Below, piece by piece: positions 1 through 7,339 of a stretch of 59,979 bases of DNA (within the stretch, counting starts at the first letter, position 1; every line of letters begins with the position of its first letter). The DNA is taken from contig JAGCDZ010000051.1 in the NCBI GenBank assembly GCA_017650905.1, positions 1-59,979 on the forward strand, read 5' to 3'. This DNA is from Prevotella sp. GTDB lineage: Bacteria; Bacteroidota; Bacteroidia; Bacteroidales; Bacteroidaceae. Position numbers and translations under genes: made by a program. The notes under the pieces were generated by a model. The model made no database searches. It was not told where the DNA came from and worked only from the letters and a program-made list of their open reading frames with translations.

Positions 1-49
1 TACCTTAATCCTTATCCCTGGCAGAAGTTGAATGATTATCTCTTAACCC

Positions 50-355
50 TTGTTTTTGTTGAATGGGGTAGGCGATATCCCTATCATCATCAACTCTGGC
101 TATCGGAGTGAGGAAGTGAATCGGAAATGTGGCGGCGCGAAAGGCTCGAATCATCTGACAGGCTGCGCGGTGGATATCCGTTGCTATGGCCCTGAGCAGA
201 TGATCCGCATGGTGGGGATATTGCTGGATATCGCAGACGGCACTAAGCGGGATTTTGATGAGCTGATTCAGGAGAAGCGCGGTTCTACTTATTGGGTTCA
301 CTTCGCGGTGCGTCCGAAGGATAACCGCAGGAAGATTCTCTTCGACTGCAGATAA
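50..355 (+). pseudogene. M15-type zinc D-Ala-D-Ala carboxypeptidase, C-terminal fragment
   Basis: The translated segment carries the zinc-site pattern of the peptidase M15 family. NSGYRSEEVN is followed by a His-x6-Asp motif (HLTGCAVD) and a C-terminal WVHFAVRP whose His would be the third ligand. Such enzymes trim peptidoglycan stem peptides or act as phage-type endolysins. Full-length relatives have another 30-50 residues before the PIIINSGYRS strand. Here the same frame is closed by TAA at 44-46 and TGA at 29-31, and the only start is a TTG at 50. I therefore read it as a 5'-truncated or frameshifted remnant, although all three zinc ligands survive. It converges on the lipoprotein gene at 415-2490 and shares a terminator with it. 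The family call is fairly safe; the broken state is less sure because the window begins here. Confidence 0.6.
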
Positions 356-363
356 TCGTGCAT

Positions 364-398
364 TAAAAAAGAGGATGTGCCCGGCACATCCTCCTTTG
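364..398. terminator. Bidirectional Rho-independent terminator
   Basis: A perfect 10-bp stem GAGGATGTGC / GCACATCCTC (371-380 with 384-393) closes a 3-nt loop. An A-run precedes it (365-370) and CTTTGT follows. On the minus strand the stem is followed by six T, so it should end the lipoprotein gene at 415-2490 strongly. On the plus strand it may end the M15 fragment weakly. Confidence 0.75.
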
Positions 399-414
399 TC
401 TCTTGAGTCGTTGA

Positions 415-2490
415 TCATTTTACGCTGATCGTGAGTTCGTAGTCGTTGTGGTTACCATCCATGCAGTACCAGCGGATGACATAACTGTCGCAACCGAGGT
501 CGAGTGCGTATTCGCGCATGGTGCGTCCGCCGTTCTTGTCGTTGATGATGTTCTTGGCGTAGGCTACCGTGTACTGAATGGCATTCTCACTGTCAATCGT
601 GCGGTCGGCAACGCGGGTGAGTGTCTGGAACACCTCGGGGAACTGATTCATCAGGGCTTCCGTCAGCTTCTGCTTGTCGCCGTTGTGACCTTCCTTACCC
701 AGCGTTGAGGGCGTTACGTCGAAGTGCCATGTCTGTTCTGCGCGGTTGGGCTCCAGAAAGGTGAAGCTATTGTTCCTGTTGGTGCTATACCATCTGTCTG
801 TCCATTTCTTACCTTCGCCTTTCTTCTTCGTCAGGCACTGCATCTGGCGGTAGTTCTCCACTTTCATGGTGTAGCGGCCGCTGGGGTTCTTAACCGACCA
901 GCATATCTGATTCTCAAAGTCTGCATCGTTGACAACAATATCTGGTACTATCGGGTGACAGATCTTGTCATTATTGTCAGTGTACAGCTTTATTTCCATA
1001 CCGCACTCGTAGGTCCATTTCACCTTATTGCCAGTTGTATTCTTCACCACCTTCAGATCCTTGGATACAGAGGTGTTCGACATGGTGAATGAGGTGCCTC
1101 TGGTCCATCCGTGTGAGTAGTTGAATCCCACCGATGGGTCCTTTGCGGCAGTGAAAGTGAATCCGATGTTGTTGCTCTCGCTCTTGCTGGTGCCGATGGC
1201 AATCGTCTGGCTGTTGGTATTGTTGTCAGTGGTAGGCAGTGCCTGCACAACGGCGATTGTACCATTGCCGGTCAGTTCCATCATGCTCTCGTACTTATTG
1301 AGCCATGAGCCGTAATAGAGGTCGTGGCCGTTTTCCCAGTTCGAACCTGTTCTGTACCATCGTGGCTCATAGGCACCCCAGTAGAAGGTGTCATAGTAAC
1401 CATTGCCGGTGTCGCAGTCGTACACTTTTCCACCCACGCGGATCAGACTGTTCTGCTTCACGTAGTAGTAGTCGGTGTTGGCTTTGTTACCGTGATCGTT
1501 CACGCCCCACACTCTGTAAGTGGTACGGAAGCAGCCGTCACGCGACACCTCCAGATTGCGCCAGTCGTGGGTTCTGATATAGCTCTCTACGGTAAACTCA
1601 TCGCTGCAGCTCATCATTTCGTTGATGCTCGATTCTGCGGCGCCTCTGGTGGTCCTCGTTGAAGCCACTTTCTCGTCCATCAGCCACATTGCTGCACCGT
1701 CGGCTATCAAACCGCTACGATAGGCCGAGACCTTGCTGTTGGCTGGAATAGCGGGCTCTTCGGTCACCACACCATCCTGATCGATGCAGCCGTCATAGTG
1801 CTCTTCACTGTTCTTGGTGACATACTGGTAGCAGCCGTCAGTGTTGAAGATGACGAGTTCGGCCACAACGCCATTCTCCGTGTCGGCGACGCTGGAACGG
1901 GTCGTAGCGAAGTTCTTCACATTCTGCACTCTTGCCTTCATCAGATCACCCTCAAAGGTGCCCTGGCTGCGGCGGTTGCCACGTGACTTGACGACGATGT
2001 CACCATCGGCAGTAAGCTTGGCTGTCCTGGCTGCTGCCATCTGCTCTGACAAAGCGTCGGCCAGTGCATTGAGCTGATCGCCTGTAGGACGCTCAACGGC
2101 TATGCTTCCGCCATTCAGATAGACGGCTGCCCAAGCCTGCATGTCGCTGCCGGTATAGTCTGCGATATCGTTACCATTGACCAGGATGAGACGTGTGTCC
2201 CTATCAACCTTACTTGATGTAGAAGACAGTCTGCGGGCCAGCGCTGCACCTACGGAGTTGTCGTTGAAGTTGCTCAGTACGGCACCGTCAACGTTGTTGG
2301 TTACTCTGACGTTCATCTCGTCGTTGCTCTGCTCGGCGGGGATAACAGCTTCAGTGTTCTCATTATTATTAGTCGAATTGCTGTCTTTCAGTTCCAAATC
2401 ATCGCTGCAAGCAGTGAAACCTACGATCATTATACCTGCGGTAAGGATGCTCATGAGCATCGACTTTACCATTGAATTCTTAGTTTTCAT
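415..2490 (-). CDS. Large secreted lipoprotein, possible leukocidin/hemolysin-like beta-barrel toxin
   Basis: About 690 residues. From the ATG at 2490 the protein opens MKTKNSMVKSMLM and reaches a lipobox at FTACSDD, so it is probably a lipidated envelope protein. An ATG nine codons upstream (2517) is also open, but 2490 gives the normal signal-peptide length. The first 300 residues are Asn/Asp/Ser-rich and unrecognised. The middle (residues ~420-500) alternates polar and hydrophobic residues (IAIGTSKSESNNIGFTF, VGFNYSHGWTRGTSF) and then reads KDLKVVKNTTGNKVKWTYE. This pattern resembles the pre-stem/beta-hairpin region of leukocidin/hemolysin-type pore-forming toxins. That resemblance is by eye only and needs a profile search. 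A consensus promoter lies at 2553-2584 and a terminator follows the gene, so it is monocistronic. Alternative: an adhesin or unknown surface lipoprotein. Confidence 0.7.
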   Translation of the reverse strand: MKTKNSMVKSMLMSILTAGIMIVGFTACSDDLELKDSNSTNNNENTEAVIPAEQSNDEMNVRVTNNVDGAVLSNFNDNSVGAALARRLSSTSSKVDRDTRLILVNGNDIADYTGSDMQAWAAVYLNGGSIAVERPTGDQLNALADALSEQMAAARTAKLTADGDIVVKSRGNRRSQGTFEGDLMKARVQNVKNFATTRSSVADTENGVVAELVIFNTDGCYQYVTKNSEEHYDGCIDQDGVVTEEPAIPANSKVSAYRSGLIADGAAMWLMDEKVASTRTTRGAAESSINEMMSCSDEFTVESYIRTHDWRNLEVSRDGCFRTTYRVWGVNDHGNKANTDYYYVKQNSLIRVGGKVYDCDTGNGYYDTFYWGAYEPRWYRTGSNWENGHDLYYGSWLNKYESMMELTGNGTIAVVQALPTTDNNTNSQTIAIGTSKSESNNIGFTFTAAKDPSVGFNYSHGWTRGTSFTMSNTSVSKDLKVVKNTTGNKVKWTYECGMEIKLYTDNNDKICHPIVPDIVVNDADFENQICWSVKNPSGRYTMKVENYRQMQCLTKKKGEGKKWTDRWYSTNRNNSFTFLEPNRAEQTWHFDVTPSTLGKEGHNGDKQKLTEALMNQFPEVFQTLTRVADRTIDSENAIQYTVAYAKNIINDKNGGRTMREYALDLGCDSYVIRWYCMDGNHNDYELTISVK

Positions 2491-2552
2491 AATTGTAAGT
2501 TTTAAATTGTTCGACATCTTATTTTTATCTCTGATTACGTCTTTTGACGTTA

Positions 2553-2584
2553 CAAAGATAGGAACTATGGAAGCTTGTTACAAA
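2553..2584 (-). promoter_or_regulatory. Consensus Bacteroidota promoter for the 415-2490 lipoprotein
   Basis: On the minus strand, TTTG (2584-2581), 20 nt, then TATCTTTG (2560-2553). Both match the housekeeping sigma consensus of the phylum. Predicted start near 2546 leaves a leader of about 55 nt to the ATG at 2490. Confidence 0.8.
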
Positions 2585-2613
2585 TTATTATATGTATTTC
2601 TTCGCAAGTTGTA

Positions 2614-2671
2614 TGGACAAAGGGGCATTTTTTGGACAAAACGGGGGTATAGGTTTGGTTTTTTGTCCAAA
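2614..2671. repeat. Inverted repeat with three TGGACAAA motifs (possible operator)
   Basis: TTTGGACAAAA (2631-2641) and its exact inverse TTTTGTCCAAA (2661-2671) flank 19 nt. A third half-site TGGACAAA starts at 2614. They sit between the divergent promoters of the big lipoprotein (upstream end 2584) and the BACON lipoprotein (starts 2707), where a shared regulator could bind. Function is inferred from position only. Confidence 0.4.
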
Positions 2672-2706
2672 GCAGGGTGAAAAAACTCAGAATTTGACTG
2701 GAAAAG

Positions 2707-2738
2707 TTTGGTGGTTCAGTTATTTGTTCGTACCTTTG
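2707..2738 (+). promoter_or_regulatory. Consensus promoter, near-leaderless, for BACON lipoprotein
   Basis: TTTG (2707-2710), 20 nt, TACCTTTG (2731-2738). The ATG is at 2744, only 5 nt downstream of the -7 box, so the transcript is predicted to start at or within a few bases of the start codon. Confidence 0.8.
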
Positions 2739-2743
2739 CAGGG

Positions 2744-3421
2744 ATGAAACAGATGAGGCTATTGATAGCGGCTGCAGTGGTGCTCCTGATGGTGGGATGC
2801 CTGCAGGATAAGGTCGGAGGTGTCAAGGTGTATACGGACCCTTCGGCAGAGCTGTATTCGATTCCTAATCAGACGGGGCTGTTCCTGTTTCATTCCAGCG
2901 GTCCTTGGAAGGCTACCAGTTCTGAACCTTGGCTGCAGGTGTTAAAGGCGTCGGGGCCTGGTGGTACTGACACGCTCAAGGTGATGACTACGGAGAAGAA
3001 TCTCACGGGTATGGAGCGGACGGCCATTGTCACCCTGGAGGCTGATGGCGAGATGTGTACCGTCGACGTGAAGCAGCGTGACGAATATGCCGAGTTCGAC
3101 CAGGATCAATTCAGCCTTGGTGCTGAAGGCGGTATGCTGGAAGTGACTTTCAGGACGAATGCTCCGGACAGCCTGCAACTCTATGTGACGGGGACGCTGG
3201 CGCAATATCTGGAGGATACGCGTAAGAAGGACTCCACGGACACCCGCACTGAGAAAACGGGCAAGCTGAACTGGCTGCGCGTGCTGCCGAATACGGACAC
3301 GATTGCGCGTAATGGATTCTTCTATCTGGCCATCGGTATCGGCAATAACAATCACGTCTGCCTCGACACCCTGATATTCCATCAAGATGCCTTTCAGCCT
3401 GATTCGCTGAAGGAGCCATAA
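2744..3421 (+). CDS. BACON-domain lipoprotein
   Basis: About 225 residues from the ATG at 2744. The protein starts MKQMRLLIAA and has a lipobox ending VGC, so it is a predicted lipoprotein. Residues ~25-105 read like a BACON (Ig-like) domain: a hydrophobic first strand, GPWKATSSEPWLQV, then TAIVTLEADGEMCTVDVKQR, the usual W-x-x-v...i-v-t-n...v-t-V-x-Q layout. A second Ig-like half (EGGMLEVTFRTNAPDSLQLYV) follows and is interrupted by a charged linker. Such domains are common in Bacteroidota surface proteins and often aid carbohydrate or mucin binding, but no specific ligand can be read here. The gene has its own promoter and converges on tadA with an 8-bp gap. Confidence 0.75.
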   Translation: MKQMRLLIAAAVVLLMVGCLQDKVGGVKVYTDPSAELYSIPNQTGLFLFHSSGPWKATSSEPWLQVLKASGPGGTDTLKVMTTEKNLTGMERTAIVTLEADGEMCTVDVKQRDEYAEFDQDQFSLGAEGGMLEVTFRTNAPDSLQLYVTGTLAQYLEDTRKKDSTDTRTEKTGKLNWLRVLPNTDTIARNGFFYLAIGIGNNNHVCLDTLIFHQDAFQPDSLKEP

Positions 3422-3428
3422 ATTCTGA

Positions 3429-3881
3429 TTATCTTCGCTGTTTGAAGAAGTCCTGCATCAACTGGCGGCACTCTTCTTCCAAGACGCCTCCCACAATGGT
3501 GGCTTTGGGATGCATGGCTTTGGGCGCAAACTCATGATAGCCCCGTTTCTCGTCGAGACAGCCGTAGACGATGCGCGGGATCTGTGCCCAGCCGATGGCG
3601 CCGGCACACATCACACAAGGCTCGACGGTGACATAGAGCGTACACTCGTTAAGGTATTTCCCGCCCAGGAGGTTTGCTGCCGAGGTGATGGCCTGCATCT
3701 CAGCATGAGCCGTCACGTCGCAGAGCGTCTCTGTGAGGTTGTGGCTGCGGGCGATGATGCGGTCCTTGCACACGATGACGGCACCGATGGGAATCTCGCC
3801 TTGCTTATAGGCCATACGGGCTTCGTCGAGCGCCCGCTGCATGTAGAATTCGTCTTTTTTCTGTTGTTCTTGCTCAATCAT
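3429..3881 (-). CDS. tadA: tRNA-specific adenosine deaminase TadA
   Basis: 150 residues, the usual length for TadA, which converts A34 to inosine in tRNA-Arg(ACG) so that it can decode CGN codons. The zinc and proton-shuttle motifs are intact: HAEMQ (His59, Glu61) and PCVMCAG (Cys89, Cys92). The ATG at 3881 lies only 4 nt from a TAATTTTG -7 box, implying a leaderless or nearly leaderless mRNA. A start at Met14 is possible, but the conserved helix DEFYMQRAL would then be cut. It is divergent from birA through a 42-bp intergenic region. Confidence 0.95.
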   Translation of the reverse strand: MIEQEQQKKDEFYMQRALDEARMAYKQGEIPIGAVIVCKDRIIARSHNLTETLCDVTAHAEMQAITSAANLLGGKYLNECTLYVTVEPCVMCAGAIGWAQIPRIVYGCLDEKRGYHEFAPKAMHPKATIVGGVLEEECRQLMQDFFKQRR

Positions 3882-3885
3882 GCTG

Positions 3886-3917
3886 CAAAATTACAAAATA
3901 ATTTGTATCTTTGCAAG
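3886..3917 (-). promoter_or_regulatory. tadA promoter overlapping the divergent birA promoter
   Basis: On the minus strand, CTTG (3917-3914), 20 nt, TAATTTTG (3893-3886), then GCAGC and the tadA ATG. The birA -7 box TATCTTTG (3906-3913, plus strand) lies inside this span, so the two polymerases should compete. Confidence 0.7.
3906..3913 (+). promoter_or_regulatory. birA -7 promoter element
   Basis: TATCTTTG ends 10 nt before the birA ATG at 3924. No good TTTG -33 box is visible at the expected distance. The box is embedded in the divergent tadA promoter. Confidence 0.6.
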
Positions 3918-3923
3918 CGGATT

Positions 3924-4676
3924 ATGGATTTTAAGATTATTCATATCGACGAGACGGACTCCACCAACCGCTGGCTGAGGAACTCATCGGGGACGGTTCT
4001 GAATGAGTCTTCGCATGAGAACTCACTCGGAATCGTCCCCAGTGAGCTCTGCGTGGTAGCAGACTATCAGACGGCGGGGAAGGGCTGTGGCAGCAATTCA
4101 TGGGAGAGCGAAAGGGGCAAGAACCTGACGTTCTCGATGCTGATTCATCCAGAGGGGATTCCTGCGAATGAGCAGTTCAGAATCACGGAGGTGGTATCCG
4201 TTGCCCTCTGCGAGACGCTGGAGCCCTATATAAATAATAAGGTGGAAATCAAATGGCCGAACGACATCTATGTGGGCGACCGGAAGATCTGCGGCATCCT
4301 GATAGAAAACCGCCTGCAGGGTGCTACAATCAGGGACAGCATCATCGGCATCGGACTGAATGTGAATCAGCGGGTGTTTCTGAGCGATGCTCCCAATCCA
4401 GTATCAATGTATCAGCTGACGGGGCAGGAGACCGACCTTGATGCGTTGCTACATCAGTTTCTCGCAGCCTTCGGGCGTGTCGCCCAAACCCCGACCACCA
4501 GTTCTGACTATAGGGCAAGGCTTTTCCGGAAAGGCATCCCTGCGCTCTACGAAGATTCATCGGGGCGCTTCAAGGCAACGCTGGAGGATGTCGAAACCGA
4601 TGGCAGGCTTGTCCTGCGTGACGACACGGGTCAAGTGCGCACGTATGCTTTTAAAGAAGTACAATTCATAATATAA
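3924..4676 (+). CDS. birA: Biotin-[acetyl-CoA carboxylase] ligase BirA (no HTH domain)
   Basis: 250 residues. It attaches biotin to the carrier lysine of biotin-dependent carboxylases through biotinyl-AMP. Visible motifs are ETDSTNRWL near the N-terminus, a glycine-rich AGKGCGSNSWESERGKNLTF that corresponds to the GRGRxGRxW loop, VEIKWPNDIYVGDRKICGIL with the catalytic Lys, and IGIGLNVNQ. There is no N-terminal winged helix, so it is a class I enzyme without repressor function. The frame stays open upstream to 3510, but that part is antisense to tadA; the ATG at 3924 after the TATCTTTG box is the sensible start. pyrH follows after 10 bp, so the two are probably cotranscribed. Confidence 0.92.
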   Translation: MDFKIIHIDETDSTNRWLRNSSGTVLNESSHENSLGIVPSELCVVADYQTAGKGCGSNSWESERGKNLTFSMLIHPEGIPANEQFRITEVVSVALCETLEPYINNKVEIKWPNDIYVGDRKICGILIENRLQGATIRDSIIGIGLNVNQRVFLSDAPNPVSMYQLTGQETDLDALLHQFLAAFGRVAQTPTTSSDYRARLFRKGIPALYEDSSGRFKATLEDVETDGRLVLRDDTGQVRTYAFKEVQFII

Positions 4677-4686
4677 ACAATTCATT

Positions 4687-5397
4687 ATGGCAAGATTTAA
4701 GCGAATTCTATTGAAGTTATCGGGCGAGAGCCTGATGGGCAAGCAGGGTCACGGTATCGACCCTGAGCGTCTGGGCGACTATGCGCGTCAGATTAAGGAA
4801 GTGGCAGAGATGGGTGTTCAGATTGGCATCGTAATCGGCGGCGGTAACATCTTCCGCGGTCTGAGTGGCGCCAAGAAGGGTTTCGACCGTGTGAAGGGCG
4901 ACCAGATGGGCATGTGTGCCACTGTGATCAACTCGTTGGCTCTGAGCAGCGCTCTCGATGCAGAAGGGGTGAAGAACAAGGTGCTGACCGCTATCCGCAT
5001 GGAGCCTATCGGTGAATTCTACAGCAAGTGGAAGGCCATCGAGGCGATGGAGGCCGGTTATGTGTGCATCTTCTCAGCAGGCACAGGCTCGCCTTATTTC
5101 ACCACTGATACGGGTTCCAGCCTGCGTGGTGTGGAGATCGAGGCCGATGTGATGCTGAAGGGTACGCGTGTGGACGGTATCTATACCGCTGATCCGGAGA
5201 AGGATCCCACAGCGACGAAGTTTGAGGATATTACCTATCAGGAGGTGCTGGAGCGCGGTCTGAAGGTGATGGACCTCTCGGCTGTCTGCATGTGTCAGGA
5301 CAACAACCTGCCTATCTACGTCTTCAATATGGACGTAGTCGGTAATCTGAAAAAGGTGATGGACGGGGAACAGATCGGCACACTCGTGCATCCGTAA
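4687..5397 (+). CDS. pyrH: UMP kinase
   Basis: 236 residues, normal for bacterial UMP kinase, an amino-acid-kinase-fold enzyme that phosphorylates UMP to UDP in pyrimidine synthesis and is usually hexameric and GTP-regulated. Motifs seen are RILLKLSGESL at the N-terminus, IGGGNIFRG, GDQMGMCATVINSLAL, GTGSPYFTTDTG in the nucleotide-binding part, and DGIYTADPEKDPTA. It lies 10 bp after birA and converges on the DUF4834 gene at 5418 with a 20-bp gap; no clear terminator is visible between them. Confidence 0.96.
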   Translation: MARFKRILLKLSGESLMGKQGHGIDPERLGDYARQIKEVAEMGVQIGIVIGGGNIFRGLSGAKKGFDRVKGDQMGMCATVINSLALSSALDAEGVKNKVLTAIRMEPIGEFYSKWKAIEAMEAGYVCIFSAGTGSPYFTTDTGSSLRGVEIEADVMLKGTRVDGIYTADPEKDPTATKFEDITYQEVLERGLKVMDLSAVCMCQDNNLPIYVFNMDVVGNLKKVMDGEQIGTLVHP

Positions 5398-5417
5398 GCC
5401 AACCTGCGACGAGTCCG

Positions 5418-5792
5418 CTAATCGTGGACCTCTTCGAACTCAACGTATTCGCCGTCGTCGTGGCTGAAGATCTTCTTATCGGTCTCTCGTTCGTCGATAA
5501 TCGTTACACCACTGCTCGTAGTTGTTCTACGGGCAGTTTTTTGTTCTGCACCCTGCTGCGCTCTCTGCCGGCGCTTCTGCTGGGTTTGTGGATCGTCGCT
5601 GCTCTTGAAATAGTCGTCGCCGAAGGGATTCTTCCCCTTCTGCTCCTTCCGCTTCTGGTTTAACTCGAACTGGTCTTCTGCGACCTTGCGCATCTGACGA
5701 AAGCTTTTATAGGTGAAGTTGATGATCACCAGTATGATGATGGCTAAGGCTATCAAGCCGAAGATGATGACGCCGATGAGGAATTTAAACAT
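5418..5792 (-). CDS. DUF4834-type small membrane protein
   Basis: 124 residues. One transmembrane helix (residues ~4-26, LIGVIIFGLIALAIIILVI) is followed by a basic, Gln/Lys/Arg-rich cytoplasmic segment and a short acidic tail ending EYVEFEEVHD. It matches what I know of the DUF4834 family, which in Bacteroidales sits near phospholipid genes; its function is unknown. It is 9 bp downstream of pssA and likely the last gene of the psd-pssA operon. Confidence 0.75.
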   Translation of the reverse strand: MFKFLIGVIIFGLIALAIIILVIINFTYKSFRQMRKVAEDQFELNQKRKEQKGKNPFGDDYFKSSDDPQTQQKRRQRAQQGAEQKTARRTTTSSGVTIIDERETDKKIFSHDDGEYVEFEEVHD

Positions 5793-5801
5793 GACAGGTT
5801 A

Positions 5802-6488
5802 TTAGTTTGTTTTATTTATCCTGGAGGTAATAATAGACAGAATGATATACCACGCGATGATGGCTGCAAGTCCGCTTACACCCAAGAAGAGCAGCAGCGG
5901 TATGCAGGAGAGGATGAAGATGTATTTGATTTCATTGCCCTTCCAGCCCCAGGTCTTGAACTTCAGGGCAAACATGGGGATTTCTGAAATAAGCAGCCAG
6001 CAGCTGATGAACGTGCCGCAGAGGATGATCCATTCTGCATGGGGGATGGTGGAGATGGTGCTGCCCAAGCCCACAATCAGCGAGCCCCAGAAGAGGGCGT
6101 TGGCTGGGGTAGGGAGTCCGATGAATCCAAGGGCCTGTCGCTCATCGAGGTTGAACTTCGCCAGTCGGAGGGCAGAGAAGGCTGCCATAATGAAAGCGAG
6201 GAAGGGGAGGACGGGCCAATGGATATGGAACGTGCAGAGATAGTCGAACACGATGGCTGAGGGAGCAAAGCCGAAAGTGATGTTGTCGGCCAATGAGTCG
6301 AGTTCCTTTCCGATAGGGGAAGAGACATGCAGCAGACGGGCCACCATACCGTCGAAGAAGTCGAACATCGCACCGATTACGATGAAGAGCAACGCCAGCT
6401 GTGCATCACCCGTAAAGGCGAAATAGGTGGCAATGCAGCCTGAAATCAGGTTACAACACGTAATCGTATTGGGAATATGCTTCTTCAT
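5802..6488 (-). CDS. pssA: CDP-diacylglycerol-serine O-phosphatidyltransferase
   Basis: 228 residues, multi-spanning membrane enzyme that makes phosphatidylserine from CDP-diacylglycerol and serine. The CDP-alcohol phosphotransferase signature is complete: DGMVAR, then eight residues, G, three residues, D, three residues, D (around residues 45-67). The remaining segments are hydrophobic helices. It lies 19 bp downstream of psd, which decarboxylates its product, so both steps to phosphatidylethanolamine are encoded side by side. Confidence 0.95.
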   Translation of the reverse strand: MKKHIPNTITCCNLISGCIATYFAFTGDAQLALLFIVIGAMFDFFDGMVARLLHVSSPIGKELDSLADNITFGFAPSAIVFDYLCTFHIHWPVLPFLAFIMAAFSALRLAKFNLDERQALGFIGLPTPANALFWGSLIVGLGSTISTIPHAEWIILCGTFISCWLLISEIPMFALKFKTWGWKGNEIKYIFILSCIPLLLFLGVSGLAAIIAWYIILSIITSRINKTN

Positions 6489-6507
6489 TTCTCTCGCCTC
6501 TAATTAC

Positions 6508-7197
6508 TTATCTCATCTTGGCTATCACGGTCTGGTCGCCGGTAGTAGGCTGTCCTATGGTGACGCAGGCTTTGGCGGTCAGAGGCAGGTAGACATCCAC
6601 GCGGGAGCCAAGTTTGATGAAGCCCAGGTGCTCGTCGATATAGCACTCCTCACCCTCTTTGGCGTAAGTCACAATGCGACGGGCCAAAGCGCCTGCTATC
6701 TGGCGCACCAGCACATCTTCGCCGTCGGGGGTTGTAATCATGATGTCGGCATGCTCGTTCTCCTCGCTGGCCTTGGGGAGCCAGGCCTTGTGGTAATTGC
6801 CGTCCTGATGGTGAACGAACTTTACCTTGCCGTCGATGGGGAACCAGTTGGCATGCACGTTCAGCGGGCTCATAAAGATACTGATCATCAGGCGCTTATC
6901 GTGGAAGTATTCGTTTTCCTCAGCCTCTTCTACCACCACAATCCTTCCGTCGGCAGGTGCTACCACCAGCTTCTCCGTATCACCATTGTAATAGCGGATA
7001 GGACAGCGGTAGAAGTTCAGGGCCATCAGCCATGCTGCGCCGAAGATGACGATAAAGATCCAGAAGGGTATCGTAGTGCTGAATGAATACCAGAGCAGAT
7101 AAGCAATGCCGATGATGGCCAACGCACTCCAAGTGAGTTCGTGGGTGCCCTCACGGTGAATCCTGATTTTCTTCAGTTTCTTGATTCTATCTCCCAT
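6508..7197 (-). CDS. psd: Phosphatidylserine decarboxylase proenzyme
   Basis: 229 residues, the short form of the family. It self-cleaves before the Ser of an LGS motif to make the pyruvoyl cofactor; here the motif is [10 protein letters not shown] about 32 residues from the C-terminus, giving an alpha chain of ~32 residues. It also shows two N-terminal membrane segments (residues ~22-55) and [18 protein letters not shown], the conserved core. It is first gene of the psd-pssA-DUF4834 operon and has a consensus promoter at 7229-7260. Confidence 0.94.
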   Translation of the reverse strand: MGDRIKKLKKIRIHREGTHELTWSALAIIGIAYLLWYSFSTTIPFWIFIVIFGAAWLMALNFYRCPIRYYNGDTEKLVVAPADGRIVVVEEAEENEYFHDKRLMISIFMSPLNVHANWFPIDGKVKFVHHQDGNYHKAWLPKASEENEHADIMITTPDGEDVLVRQIAGALARRIVTYAKEGEECYIDEHLGFIKLGSRVDVYLPLTAKACVTIGQPTTGDQTVIAKMR

Positions 7198-7228
7198 TAA
7201 TAATTAGGTGTCTTTATGAATTTGTGTG

Positions 7229-7260
7229 CAAAGGTACATCTTTTTTACGTAAGAAGCAAA
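7229..7260 (-). promoter_or_regulatory. Consensus promoter for psd-pssA operon
   Basis: On the minus strand, TTTG (7260-7257), 20 nt, TACCTTTG (7236-7229). It lies 31 bp upstream of the psd start and back-to-back with the dnaE promoter. Confidence 0.85.
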
Positions 7261-7276
7261 TTTTTCTGCCATTTCT

Positions 7277-7308
7277 TTTGGTATTCTCAAGATTTAGCCG
7301 TATCTTTG
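7277..7308 (+). promoter_or_regulatory. Consensus promoter for dnaE
   Basis: TTTG (7277-7280), 20 nt, TATCTTTG (7301-7308). Predicted start near 7315 leaves a leader of about 25 nt to the ATG at 7340. It is separated from the divergent psd promoter by 16 bp. Confidence 0.85.
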
Positions 7309-7339
7309 CCATCTGCCAATAGGGCATTTTTCTGGAAAT

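Noticed and set aside
3510-3923. N-terminal extension of BirA into the tadA region
   Set aside because: The extension is antisense to tadA and upstream of the birA promoter box; BirA is complete from 3924.
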